NCBI GenBank assembly: GCA_030830285.1
Contig: JAURNF010000212.1
Span: 1 to 14,938, forward strand
Source of the DNA: Candidatus Kapaibacterium sp.
Lineage (GTDB): Bacteria > Bacteroidota > Ignavibacteria > Kapaibacteriales > Kapaibacteriaceae
DNA length: 14,938 nucleotides
Reading direction: 5' to 3'
In this document: positions 7,082 to 14,088 of the stretch, in pieces
Layout of the letters: each line of letters opens with the position of its first letter
Numbering within the stretch: the stretch's first letter is position 1
Position numbers and translations under genes: made by a program
The notes under the pieces: generated by a model
Database searches by the model: none
What the model was told of the DNA's origin: nothing
The model's input: the letters and a program-made list of their open reading frames with translations, nothing else

Positions 7082-7951
7082 ATGTTGTTGCGTTATGCAG
7101 CTGATTGGCGAACCGTTGCTTACATGGTTGTAACCACTGCCGTGTTTGTCCTTCAATGGACAGTTGTTGGCTTTCATCCAGCCCTTTACGTGTTCTACTT
7201 GTTCCTATCTATTGCAGTCACCGTCATTGCACACAACCACAATCACTTGCCGATGTTCAAGGGGCCACTCATGAACAGCCTCACTGATTACTGGTTGACG
7301 GTGTTCTACGGTTTCCCTGCATTTGCATGGATTCCAACACATAACATGAATCACCATCGCCTGAACAACAAGGAAGGTGACTACACAATTACGTATCGGT
7401 TGACAGAGAACAACACGCTGCTCATGCTCTTGTTGTACCCAACGATGAGCTCGTACTACCAGCAAAAGCCTATTCGTGACTACCTCAAGAACCTCTGGCG
7501 CGGTGATCGCCGCAAGTGGGCACTGGCAGCCGGACAGTATGCGTTTCTTGGGATCTGGATCGCAGCGTTTTTGATCCTCGACTGGCAGAAAGCACTTCTC
7601 TACGTGATCATTCCACAGCAAGTCGGACTGTTCGCTGTGCTTGTGTTCAACTACGTGCAGCACGTGCACGCAGACGAGGAATCAGTATACAATCACTCGC
7701 GCAACTTCACTGGCTGGCTCAATCTGTTGCTCTTTAACAACGGGTATCATACTGTTCACCATGATCGTGCGGGTACGCATTGGAGCAAGACCCCTGAAGC
7801 GCACGCACTTGTGGCATCGAAGATCGACCCAGCCCTCATCGAGAGGAGTTTCTGGTGGTACATCCTGCGCGTGTATTTCCTCGCACCATTCGTACCGAAG
7901 TTCCGCACGCATTCAATGCGCCTCGAGCGCATGGAACGTCGCGCTGCATAA
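7082..7951 (+). CDS. Membrane fatty acid desaturase family protein
   Basis: This 289-residue integral membrane di-iron protein has several hydrophobic spans (roughly 10-30, 32-52, 75-85, 152-168, 172-195 and 210-222). The histidine clusters are those of the fatty-acid-desaturase superfamily: HNHNH at 51-55, HNMNHH at 87-92, QHVH at 193-196 and HTVHH at 223-227. Members insert double bonds into, or hydroxylate, acyl chains of lipids using O2 and an electron donor. Substrate and position cannot be told from the sequence. The protein is shorter than stearoyl-CoA desaturases and resembles bacterial acyl-lipid desaturases. The start was chosen from the RBS at 7069-7075. It is divergent from the MbnP operon and is followed after 2 nt by a secreted protein of unknown function, so the two probably share a transcript. 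Confidence 0.88.
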   Translation: MLLRYAADWRTVAYMVVTTAVFVLQWTVVGFHPALYVFYLFLSIAVTVIAHNHNHLPMFKGPLMNSLTDYWLTVFYGFPAFAWIPTHNMNHHRLNNKEGDYTITYRLTENNTLLMLLLYPTMSSYYQQKPIRDYLKNLWRGDRRKWALAAGQYAFLGIWIAAFLILDWQKALLYVIIPQQVGLFAVLVFNYVQHVHADEESVYNHSRNFTGWLNLLLFNNGYHTVHHDRAGTHWSKTPEAHALVASKIDPALIERSFWWYILRVYFLAPFVPKFRTHSMRLERMERRAA

Positions 7952-7953
7952 CG

Positions 7954-8562
7954 ATGCGGTTGCTTCACGTCATCGCTGTAATCTGCATGAGCACGTTTGG
8001 CGCATCTGCGTCGATCGACTCGTGCTTGCAAACACTGCGTCCGCATTTCACGATCGGTGAGAAAGACCTCCTCGATGTGGAAGAGCGATGGTCTGAGATG
8101 ACGACGCTCAAGGGTGATGATCGAGAAGAGTTCCTGTTCTTTGCTGGCTTCGAAGATTCTACAGGTTCGATCTCTTCGTCGATCGAAGCGCACGACATCG
8201 TTTCGTGCACATCAAGCGACGCAACGGGCGGAATTGTAGTAAAGCTCGTCTACGTCAAGGGTATCGAGGGCACAAAGGACGAAAGCGTCTACCTTGTGAC
8301 GATGAAGAATGGACTCTACGCCTCGAAGTTTCAGATCGCGTCGCTCCAAGCGAGCTGCGAGGGTACCTTCTTGCGTGCCTCATCGTTGAACGATGACGGG
8401 ACGATCACCGTAGGTCAGCTCTACCATGTGTTCGACTGCGAGACGGACAAGTTCCAAAACACCGAAACACAGCCAACGCTGACGGTGCGGATTCGTCCAA
8501 ATGGGTCGATTACGCAAGGTGCCGATACACCTGCGCCTGCAAAACGCAGCGACGACGAATAG
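7954..8562 (+). CDS. Predicted secreted protein of unknown function
   Basis: I do not recognise this 202-residue protein. Residues 1-20 are a signal peptide (MRLLHVIAVICMSTFGASAS). The mature protein is acidic and Ser/Thr-rich, with four cysteines (24, 85, 135 and 162) that could form two disulfides. The C-terminal ~20 residues are a low-complexity Pro/Ala/charged tail (TPAPAKRSDDE). The start is the ATG 2 nt after the desaturase stop; the frame is open further upstream, but only inside the desaturase gene, and the signal peptide begins here. There is no Shine-Dalgarno sequence, which suggests coupling to the desaturase. Clean codon use and the signal peptide argue that it is real. No T9SS domain or lipobox is seen. 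It ends 15 nt from the convergent DUF2461 gene. Confidence 0.75.
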   Translation: MRLLHVIAVICMSTFGASASIDSCLQTLRPHFTIGEKDLLDVEERWSEMTTLKGDDREEFLFFAGFEDSTGSISSSIEAHDIVSCTSSDATGGIVVKLVYVKGIEGTKDESVYLVTMKNGLYASKFQIASLQASCEGTFLRASSLNDDGTITVGQLYHVFDCETDKFQNTETQPTLTVRIRPNGSITQGADTPAPAKRSDDE

Positions 8563-8577
8563 GATCGTAGATAGGCC

Positions 8578-9234
8578 CTACAGAGCCCGTGCGAGGACAT
8601 CGTTCATTGTCTTTGCAACGCGATAGTATTCTGTGAGCGTCCCAATGCACGAAGTAGACGTGAACACTGACTTCGGCACGGTTGCCCAAACGTAGAACTG
8701 CTTCTTCCGAACCAATGGCTCGCGCACCAATGCGTCGCGAAACTCCGCTGGTAGAATCTTGCTCTCCTCGCCGAGTAACTCGCCATACAACCGCTTGAAT
8801 GCCGGTGCTGTAACTGCTGCACGGAGATCCGCACCCTCATGAAGCACCAGATCACGGAGAGCCGGGAGTTCCTCCTTGCTCGGCATGTAGCAGCCGGCGG
8901 CAATAGCACCACTAGTAGCTCCTACTTCCATGTAGACGCCAGGAAACCCCATTGCCTTCTTCCCACGAAGATTCAGATGGGCTGCCATGTGAACCTTGTA
9001 CGGCGTCTTGTCGGCAGAAAATCGAATGTCACGGTTGATCCGATAGATCACATCAGATGCAGTTGCTTGGAGTTCCGGTTCGATGGTCTGCACTGATGCA
9101 ATCCACGCTGTGACCATAGCATGAAACGGACGCTTCACGTCGTGCTCGTAACGTGAGCGATGCTCGTCGAACCACGCTTTTGCGTTGTTCGACGTGAGCT
9201 CACGAAAGAAGCGGAAGTAGGACGGACTTAGCAC
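8578..9234 (-). CDS. DUF2461 / TIGR02453 family protein
   Basis: This encodes a 218-residue protein starting at GTG (9234). It shows the family's hallmarks: an N-terminal FFRELTSNNAKAWFDEHR segment (about 9-26), YRINRDIRFSADKTPYK near 64-80, a central GVYMEVG strand, and a C-terminal region with KKQFYVWATVP. The family is widespread in bacteria and fungi and has no established biochemical function. The length is typical. The start lies 3 nt after the carbonic anhydrase stop, with no Shine-Dalgarno sequence, so it is probably the last gene of the SulP-carbonic anhydrase transcript. Nothing shows a functional link to carbon uptake. Confidence 0.88.
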   Translation of the reverse strand: MLSPSYFRFFRELTSNNAKAWFDEHRSRYEHDVKRPFHAMVTAWIASVQTIEPELQATASDVIYRINRDIRFSADKTPYKVHMAAHLNLRGKKAMGFPGVYMEVGATSGAIAAGCYMPSKEELPALRDLVLHEGADLRAAVTAPAFKRLYGELLGEESKILPAEFRDALVREPLVRKKQFYVWATVPKSVFTSTSCIGTLTEYYRVAKTMNDVLARAL

Positions 9235-9237
9235 TGT

Positions 9238-9879
9238 TTACTTCGTGTCGTTGAAATCGTATTCGTAGATATCGTGTGCATGCTCGCCTGGATCGATCTT
9301 TACCAAATCCTTGAGTTCGCCAGTATGAAGGTCGTAGATCCATCCGTGGATCATCGGACGCTGATGTCGATGCCACGCATGCTGAACAAACGAAATGTCT
9401 GAGATATGGTGTACTTGTTCAATCACATTGAGCTCGACAAGGCGATTGTAGCGTTGATCTTCATCACCAATAGCATCAAGCTCTTCTGAATGAAAGCGAT
9501 AAACATCCTTGATGTGACGCAACCACTTATTGATCAGACCAAGATCCTTTCGCGACATCGCAGTACGCACACCACCGCAACCGTAATGTCCGCACACAAT
9601 GATATGTTTCACCTGCAGAACATCCACTGCGTATTGTAGCACGCTGAGAATGTTGAAATCAGTATGAACAACCAGGTTTGCAACGTTTCGATGGACGAAC
9701 AGCTCGCCTGGTTGCGTTCCAGTAATGTCCTCAGCCGGGACTCTAGAATCTGAGCATCCAATCCATAGATACTCTGGTGTTTGAGCAGAAGCTGAAGCTG
9801 TGAAAAAGTCCGACCGCACATTCAAGCGGTCTTCAACCCATGCCTTGTTATTGAGCAGAAGTCGACGGTAGTCTTCCAT
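9238..9879 (-). CDS. can: Beta-class carbonic anhydrase
   Basis: This 213-residue zinc enzyme is predicted to interconvert CO2 and bicarbonate in the cytoplasm. The beta-class signature is complete: GCSDSRVP at 41-48 with zinc ligand Cys42 and the Asp44/Arg46 dyad, then CGHYGCGG at 96-103 with ligands His98 and Cys101. The length and the ending (HGWIYDLHTGELKDL) match the E. coli Can type. The frame is open 50 residues further upstream (to 10029), but that extension is a Ser/Thr-rich reading of the overlapping SulP gene. The ATG at 9879 has a weak GGAAG site 8 nt upstream and begins at the conserved N-terminal helix (MEDYRRLLLNNKAWVEDRL). It overlaps the SulP gene by 32 nt, which suggests coupled expression of transporter and enzyme. 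Confidence 0.95.
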   Translation of the reverse strand: MEDYRRLLLNNKAWVEDRLNVRSDFFTASASAQTPEYLWIGCSDSRVPAEDITGTQPGELFVHRNVANLVVHTDFNILSVLQYAVDVLQVKHIIVCGHYGCGGVRTAMSRKDLGLINKWLRHIKDVYRFHSEELDAIGDEDQRYNRLVELNVIEQVHHISDISFVQHAWHRHQRPMIHGWIYDLHTGELKDLVKIDPGEHAHDIYEYDFNDTK

Positions 9880-11452
9880 GATTCGATCTTCCGTGTTTGC
9901 CAAAGTAATTGTGGTAGGTGATGATGATGTTGCGATGCTTCGCAAGCTCACTGTAGTCTGAGAGGGTCTCGTAGATATCGTGGTCGATGTAGAGTGACTT
10001 CGTACCGTCGATGATGACGTGTGCACCATCCGGAATCTGGACGAGACTATCCTTAAGCAAGACCTTTTGGATAAACGTCATGTCCTTATTGAAACGTAGC
10101 AACCAATTGCGATCATCGTGAACAAGTGTTATCGATCTGCGATGATACGACCGAACCACGAAGAATACTGAAACGAGCAGACCGATTCCTACACCAAGAA
10201 GAATATCGGTTGCAACGATCGCAATGAAGGTTGCGATAAACGGAAAGAACTGTGGCAACCCCTCGCTCCACATCGATCGAATCAACTTGATTGAGGATAG
10301 CTTGTATCCGACTATGAGCAACACAGAAGCGAGACATGCCAAGGGGATCAGGTTGAGAAAGCTCGGAATAAGCACGACGGCGATTAAGAGCAAAACTCCG
10401 TGTATCAGCGATGACAAACGAGTAACACCGCCGGCATAGACGTTTGCTGACGACCGAACAATTACCGACGTCACCGGAATTCCACCTACGAGGCCACTAA
10501 GTGTATTGCCGATCCCCTGTGCATAGAGCTCACGATTCACATCGGAGATACGTTTCTGAGGATCCATCTTGTCAACTGCCTCGACAGAGAGGACCGATTC
10601 GATGCTGGCTATCGCTGCAATCGTTAGCGCAATGACCCACACATCCATGCGACCAACAGCTGACAAGTCAGGGAACACCAGTTGGTTGCCTACATCAGCG
10701 AGCGACGAAAACACAGGTAGCGAAACAAGGTGTCCGGCTGTAACCGTCAGCTGCCATGAAGGAGCAACTAATCCGTACAGTACGTTGAGAAGTGTTCCTA
10801 TGATGACACTCACAAGTGCACCAGGAATCACCCGTAACCAACGAACACGGTGGATAATGGGTGTCTCCCAGAGCAGCAGGATTGTTAAACACACAAGTGT
10901 GATAACAACTGCTCCTGGTTGTAGGATGTCGGATTGAAATGCTCGTACAGGATCTAAAAAGATGTTGATCCACTCAGACCCTGCAAACGCAACCTCATCA
11001 TCGGTGAAACCTTGTCGATCATATCCTACAGCATGCGGCAATTGCTTCAGAATAATCGTTAGTCCGATAGCAGCCAACATGCCCTTGATCACGCTGTGAG
11101 GAATGAAGTTCCCCAAGGATCCAGCACGAGCCGCTGCAATGCCAATCTGAAGAAGTCCAGCAAGGACAATTGCTGTGAGGAAGATTGGAAATGATCCAAG
11201 TGTGATAATCGCCGATGCTACAATGGATGCGAGACCAGCAGCGGGTCCGGATACCGACAGCTCCGACCCTGAGAACAGCGTCACAACAACTCCGCCGATG
11301 ATCCCACCAACGACGCCAGCAAACAGCGGTGCGCCAGAGGCGAGAGCAATGCCCAGGCATAGCGGCAACGCTACGAGGAAGACAACGATGCCGGCTGGAA
11401 TGTCCTTCCCTGCAAACGCAAGAGAGGGCACGGAGAACGAGAAAGGTCTCAT
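9848..11452 (-). CDS. SulP/SLC26 family anion transporter with STAS domain, probable bicarbonate transporter
   Basis: From the ATG at 11452 this is a 534-residue inner-membrane transporter. The N terminus has the SulP signature (KDIPAGIVVFLVALPLCLG at 16-34, then ALASGAPLFAG), followed by SGSELSVSGPAAGLA (61-75) and about a dozen hydrophobic segments. The last ~90 residues (from about 445, including VHVIIDGTK-like and YIDHDIYETL segments) form a short STAS domain. SulP proteins carry sulfate, bicarbonate, chloride or dicarboxylates. A carbonic anhydrase gene that overlaps the 3' end makes bicarbonate the likeliest substrate, as in known SulP-carbonic anhydrase pairs and fusions. An alternative ATG at 11521 would add 23 hydrophilic residues and leave no room for a promoter opposite yajQ, so the inner start is preferred. 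No strong Shine-Dalgarno sequence is present. Confidence 0.9.
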   Translation of the reverse strand: MRPFSFSVPSLAFAGKDIPAGIVVFLVALPLCLGIALASGAPLFAGVVGGIIGGVVVTLFSGSELSVSGPAAGLASIVASAIITLGSFPIFLTAIVLAGLLQIGIAAARAGSLGNFIPHSVIKGMLAAIGLTIILKQLPHAVGYDRQGFTDDEVAFAGSEWINIFLDPVRAFQSDILQPGAVVITLVCLTILLLWETPIIHRVRWLRVIPGALVSVIIGTLLNVLYGLVAPSWQLTVTAGHLVSLPVFSSLADVGNQLVFPDLSAVGRMDVWVIALTIAAIASIESVLSVEAVDKMDPQKRISDVNRELYAQGIGNTLSGLVGGIPVTSVIVRSSANVYAGGVTRLSSLIHGVLLLIAVVLIPSFLNLIPLACLASVLLIVGYKLSSIKLIRSMWSEGLPQFFPFIATFIAIVATDILLGVGIGLLVSVFFVVRSYHRRSITLVHDDRNWLLRFNKDMTFIQKVLLKDSLVQIPDGAHVIIDGTKSLYIDHDIYETLSDYSELAKHRNIIITYHNYFGKHGRSNHGRLPSTSAQ

Positions 11453-11521
11453 AGTACAATCTACAACAACTGACGTGCTTGGAAGTGCAGACCCCGTATG
11501 TTTGTAGTAAGGAGCACGCAT
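11453..11521. promoter_or_regulatory. Divergent promoter region between the SulP operon and yajQ
   Basis: This 69-bp gap must hold both promoters. TATGTTTG at 11497-11504 matches the Bacteroidota -7 consensus TAnnTTTG and faces yajQ, but no TTG at the usual ~19-21 nt spacing upstream is obvious (a TTG at 11479-11481 is too close). The RBS AAGGAG at 11509-11514 lies almost on top of the implied start site, so the 5' leader would be very short. This is suggestive only. Confidence 0.35.
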
Positions 11522-12016
11522 ATGTCAACATACTCATTTGACTTCATCAGCGAAGTCGACCTTCAAGAAGCCGATAATGCAATTAATCAGGCTCAGAAGG
11601 AGATCGAACACCGCTACGACCTGCGTGGTTCGAACTGCGAAGTGGAACTCAATCGTAATGAAAAGAGCTTCGTTGTTCGTGCCGATGGCGAGCACTTTAT
11701 CACGTCTGCGATGGAAATCATCAAGAGCAAGATGATCAAGCGTGGTATCAGTGTTCTTGCGTTGGACGAGCAGAAAGTTGAGCTTCTCAGCGGTAAATCC
11801 GTGCGACAAACCGTCAAACTCAAGGCGGGCCTCACGCGGGACGACGCGAAGAAGATCACAACGATGATCAAGGACCAAAAAATGAAGGTCACAGCACAGA
11901 TTGTTGACGAAAAGGTTCGGGTAACAGGAAAGAGCAAGGACGACCTCCAGGCCTGCATCAAAGCGGTCCAGTCGATCGACCTCGGCTTTCCTGTGCAGAT
12001 TGACAATCTGCGATAG
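11522..12016 (+). CDS. yajQ: YajQ-family nucleotide / cyclic-di-GMP-binding protein
   Basis: This 164-residue cytoplasmic protein is a full-length YajQ. It has the opening STYSFDFISEVDLQE followed by NAINQAQKEIEHRYDLRG, an internal SAMEIIKSKMIKRG helix, and the closing KVRVTGKSKDDLQACI and DLGFPVQIDNLR. YajQ proteins have two ferredoxin-like domains and bind nucleotides; homologues in Xanthomonas and Pseudomonas bind c-di-GMP and modulate transcription factors. In other phyla the role is unknown. The ATG at 11522 has AAGGAG 7 nt upstream, which selects it over an in-frame ATG at 11498. It is divergent from the SulP operon and 50 nt upstream of the acyltransferase gene. Confidence 0.95.
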   Translation: MSTYSFDFISEVDLQEADNAINQAQKEIEHRYDLRGSNCEVELNRNEKSFVVRADGEHFITSAMEIIKSKMIKRGISVLALDEQKVELLSGKSVRQTVKLKAGLTRDDAKKITTMIKDQKMKVTAQIVDEKVRVTGKSKDDLQACIKAVQSIDLGFPVQIDNLR

Positions 12017-12055
12017 CCCCCTGCATTTTTCCGATATTTGCACCCTTGCTTAACC

Positions 12056-12061
12056 CTGGAG
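12056..12061 (+). promoter_or_regulatory. Ribosome binding site that sets a GTG start
   Basis: CTGGAG sits 5 nt before GTG at 12067. The frame also opens at TTG 12046, but that codon lies upstream of this site and outside the conserved protein. The same CTGGAGTTC string recurs at 14076-14084 before the last gene. A GATATTTG at 12033-12040 resembles a Bacteroidota -7 element, so a separate promoter within this 50-nt gap is possible but weakly supported. Confidence 0.65.
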
Positions 12062-12066
12062 TTCAC

Positions 12067-13263
12067 GTGGATCTGTTTCAGCGCTGTCGCGATTTTACAC
12101 GAGCCGACGAGGTAAAGGCCGCCGGCCTCTATCCGTATTTCCGTCCCGTCGAAGAGAACGAGGGTCCGGTTGTGACAATCGAAGGACGTCAGGTAATCAT
12201 GGCGGGTTCGAACAACTACCTTGGTCTGACGGCCCACCCGAAGGTGAAGCAGGCCGCGAAGGATGCAATCGATCGCTATGGCACAGGATGCTCAGGATCG
12301 CGCTATCTGACGGGTACGATCAACCTTCACGTTGAACTCGAAAAGCGTCTGGCTGCGTATCTGGGCACGGAAGATGTGCTGCTGTTCTCCACCGGTTACC
12401 AGACAGCACTTGGCGTAATCTCTGCGCTGGTGTCGAAGGGCGACTATGTGATCTCTGACAAGGAGAATCACGCATGTATCATCAACGGATGCCTTCTGGC
12501 CAAGGGTGGCTTCTCTGAGTTCGTGCGCTATAAGCACAACGACATGGAGGATCTCGAGCGCGTACTTCAGCGCATTCCAGCGAATGCTGGCAAGCTCGTG
12601 GTTACCGACGGTGTGTTCTCAGTATCTGGCGAGCTGGTAAATCTTCCAGATATGATTGCAGTATGCGAGAAGTACGGCGCACGCGTCCTGGTGGATGATG
12701 CACACGCAACTGGTGTTGTGGGTGTGGGTGGACGTGGTACCGCGTCGCATTTCGGATTGGTTGATAAGACCGATCTCACGATGGGCACCTTCTCGAAGAC
12801 GTTCGCATCGCTCGGTGGCTTCGTTGCCGGACCAGAGCGCGTGATGAACTACATCAAGCACCATTCTCCAGCGCTCATCTTTAGCGCGTCGCCAACACCA
12901 GCCTCTGTAGCTGCCGCGTTGGCTGCACTTGATATCCTCGAAGCAGAACCAGAGCGCATTGATCGTCTGATCTCAAATGCTGACAAGATGCGCAAGGGCT
13001 TTTCAGACCTTGGGTTCCATGTGATCGATTCACGCACAGGTATTGTACCAATCGTTGTGGGTGACGCAGAGCTGGCACTCGTCTTCTGGCGCAAGCTGTA
13101 CGACAAGGGCATCTTCGTCAATGCGTTTGTACCACCAGGCGTTCCACCAAATCTCTCGATGATGCGCACGAGCTACATGGCTACGCACGAGGATGAGCAT
13201 CTTGATGCAATCCTCAATGCATGTCAAGAAGTCGGCATCGAACTTGGTCTTATCTCCGCGTAA
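12067..13263 (+). CDS. Alpha-oxoamine synthase family enzyme, probable serine palmitoyltransferase
   Basis: This 398-residue PLP enzyme of fold type I condenses an amino acid with an acyl-CoA or acyl-ACP. Key residues are visible: the family opening SNNYLGLTAHPKV, a glycine-rich GTGCSGSRYLTG segment, FSTGYQTALG, DKENHAC with the PLP-stacking His135, VDDAHATG with Asp210 and His213, and MGTFSKTFASLGGF with Schiff-base Lys244. The GTFSK context and the C-terminal PPGVPPN then MRTSYMATH run resemble bacterial serine palmitoyltransferases more than KBL (2-amino-3-ketobutyrate CoA ligase) or BioF, which usually carry a different Lys context. SPT makes 3-ketosphinganine, the first step of sphingolipid synthesis. 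No bioA, bioB, bioD or tdh lies nearby, and an SDR follows 8 nt later. The GTG start is set by the RBS at 12056-12061. Confidence 0.8.
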   Translation: MDLFQRCRDFTRADEVKAAGLYPYFRPVEENEGPVVTIEGRQVIMAGSNNYLGLTAHPKVKQAAKDAIDRYGTGCSGSRYLTGTINLHVELEKRLAAYLGTEDVLLFSTGYQTALGVISALVSKGDYVISDKENHACIINGCLLAKGGFSEFVRYKHNDMEDLERVLQRIPANAGKLVVTDGVFSVSGELVNLPDMIAVCEKYGARVLVDDAHATGVVGVGGRGTASHFGLVDKTDLTMGTFSKTFASLGGFVAGPERVMNYIKHHSPALIFSASPTPASVAAALAALDILEAEPERIDRLISNADKMRKGFSDLGFHVIDSRTGIVPIVVGDAELALVFWRKLYDKGIFVNAFVPPGVPPNLSMMRTSYMATHEDEHLDAILNACQEVGIELGLISA

Positions 13264-13271
13264 GGGGCTCC

Positions 13272-14036
13272 ATGCAGATTACACGATTTGAGCGCGGTCT
13301 TCGCGATCGCGTTGCCATTGTCACAGGCGCAGCCGTCGGCAATGGTCGTGCATTCTGTGAACGTCTTGCCGAAGAGGGCGCGAAGCTCGTCATCGCCGAT
13401 CTCGAAGACGCTGTCGCAACCGAGACAGCTGTGCGTGAGTTAGGGGGCGAAGTAGTCCGTGTCCGTGCTGATATGACGGTACCTGAGGACGTTGAGCGCG
13501 TGGTTGCAGCTGCAATTGAAGCGTTTGGACACATCGATATTCTGGTGCACAACGTCGGACATTACAGCGAAGAACCGTTTGAGTTGCTCTCGTACGCAGA
13601 ATGGAAGAAGACGCTCGATATCACGCTCGATTCGATGTTTCACACCGTCCGCGCAGTGCTTCCACATATGAAGCGCGCCGGGTTTGGACGAATCATCACG
13701 TTCTCGAGTGATACAGTATGGTTGGGCACGCCGTATCTGACACACTACGTCACGGCGAAGATGGGTGTGATTGGGTTTACGCGTTCTCTCGCCGCCGAAG
13801 TAGGCAAGTATGGGATTACCATCAACACGGTGACTGTTGGCCTTACGGCAACCCAGAACGTCCATAGCTCGAACATGATGAGTCCGCTCCTTGAGCATAT
13901 CATCCCCTCGCAGGCAGTGCACCGTGCCGACGAACCCGAAGACATCGCCAACGTGGTGGCTTTTCTGGCCCTCCCAGCGTCTGGGATCATCACGGGTCAG
14001 ACAATCAATGTAGACGGTGGTGTAGCCCGCCACTGA
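13272..14036 (+). CDS. Short-chain dehydrogenase/reductase (classical SDR)
   Basis: This 254-residue NAD(P)-dependent oxidoreductase has a classical SDR layout: the dinucleotide motif TGAAVGNG at 18-25 (with Asn where Ile is usual in TGxxxGIG), an acidic Asp43 at the end of strand 2 hinting at NAD(H), a HNVG motif at 93-96 in place of NNAG, and catalytic Ser146, Tyr159 and Lys163 (YVTAK). The C terminus ends with the family's typical ITGQTINVDGG. It starts 8 nt after the SPT-like gene, and its RBS AAGGGG overlaps that gene's stop codon, so the two are co-translated. Reduction of 3-ketosphinganine is a plausible role by context, but the sequence alone would also fit a FabG-like or alcohol dehydrogenase activity. 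An upstream in-frame start at 13221 would lie inside the preceding gene. Confidence 0.9.
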   Translation: MQITRFERGLRDRVAIVTGAAVGNGRAFCERLAEEGAKLVIADLEDAVATETAVRELGGEVVRVRADMTVPEDVERVVAAAIEAFGHIDILVHNVGHYSEEPFELLSYAEWKKTLDITLDSMFHTVRAVLPHMKRAGFGRIITFSSDTVWLGTPYLTHYVTAKMGVIGFTRSLAAEVGKYGITINTVTVGLTATQNVHSSNMMSPLLEHIIPSQAVHRADEPEDIANVVAFLALPASGIITGQTINVDGGVARH

Positions 14037-14088
14037 TGCAACGTTACCGGTGCGTAAATTCCAGTCCTGATTTATCTGGAGTTCCGCA
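14037..14088 (+). promoter_or_regulatory. Short gap with RBS before the PNGase F-like gene
   Basis: The 52-nt gap holds TGGAG at 14077-14081, 7 nt before the ATG at 14089, and a small inverted repeat TTAC/GTAA near 14044-14057. The repeat has only a 4-bp stem and no T-tract, so I do not call a terminator. No clear promoter is seen. Confidence 0.4.

Noticed and set aside
7205..7669. 154-codon antisense frame in the desaturase gene
   Set aside because: It overlaps the conserved histidine motifs of the desaturase; the translation has no features of its own.
8550..8600. Bidirectional terminator between the convergent genes
   Set aside because: Only a 4-bp GTAG/CTAC stem is visible with no T-tract on either strand; too weak to call.
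9880..10029. 50-residue N-terminal extension of the carbonic anhydrase
   Set aside because: The Ser/Thr-rich stretch is an out-of-frame reading of the SulP C terminus. The family starts at the ATG at 9879, which has a weak SD.
11019..11537. 172-codon minus-strand frame within the SulP region
   Set aside because: It is an alternative frame of the SulP gene, rich in Cys, Trp and Arg in the way of a frame-shifted membrane protein.
12000..12040. Sigma-70 promoter using TTGACA at 12000-12005 and GATATT at 12033-12038
   Set aside because: The spacing is 27 nt, far beyond the workable 16-18 nt, and the TTGACA is inside the yajQ coding end.
11534..12237. Minus-strand open frames of 169 and 207 codons opposite yajQ and the transferase start
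   Set aside because: yajQ is a full-length conserved protein with a strong RBS on the plus strand; the antisense products show no known pattern.
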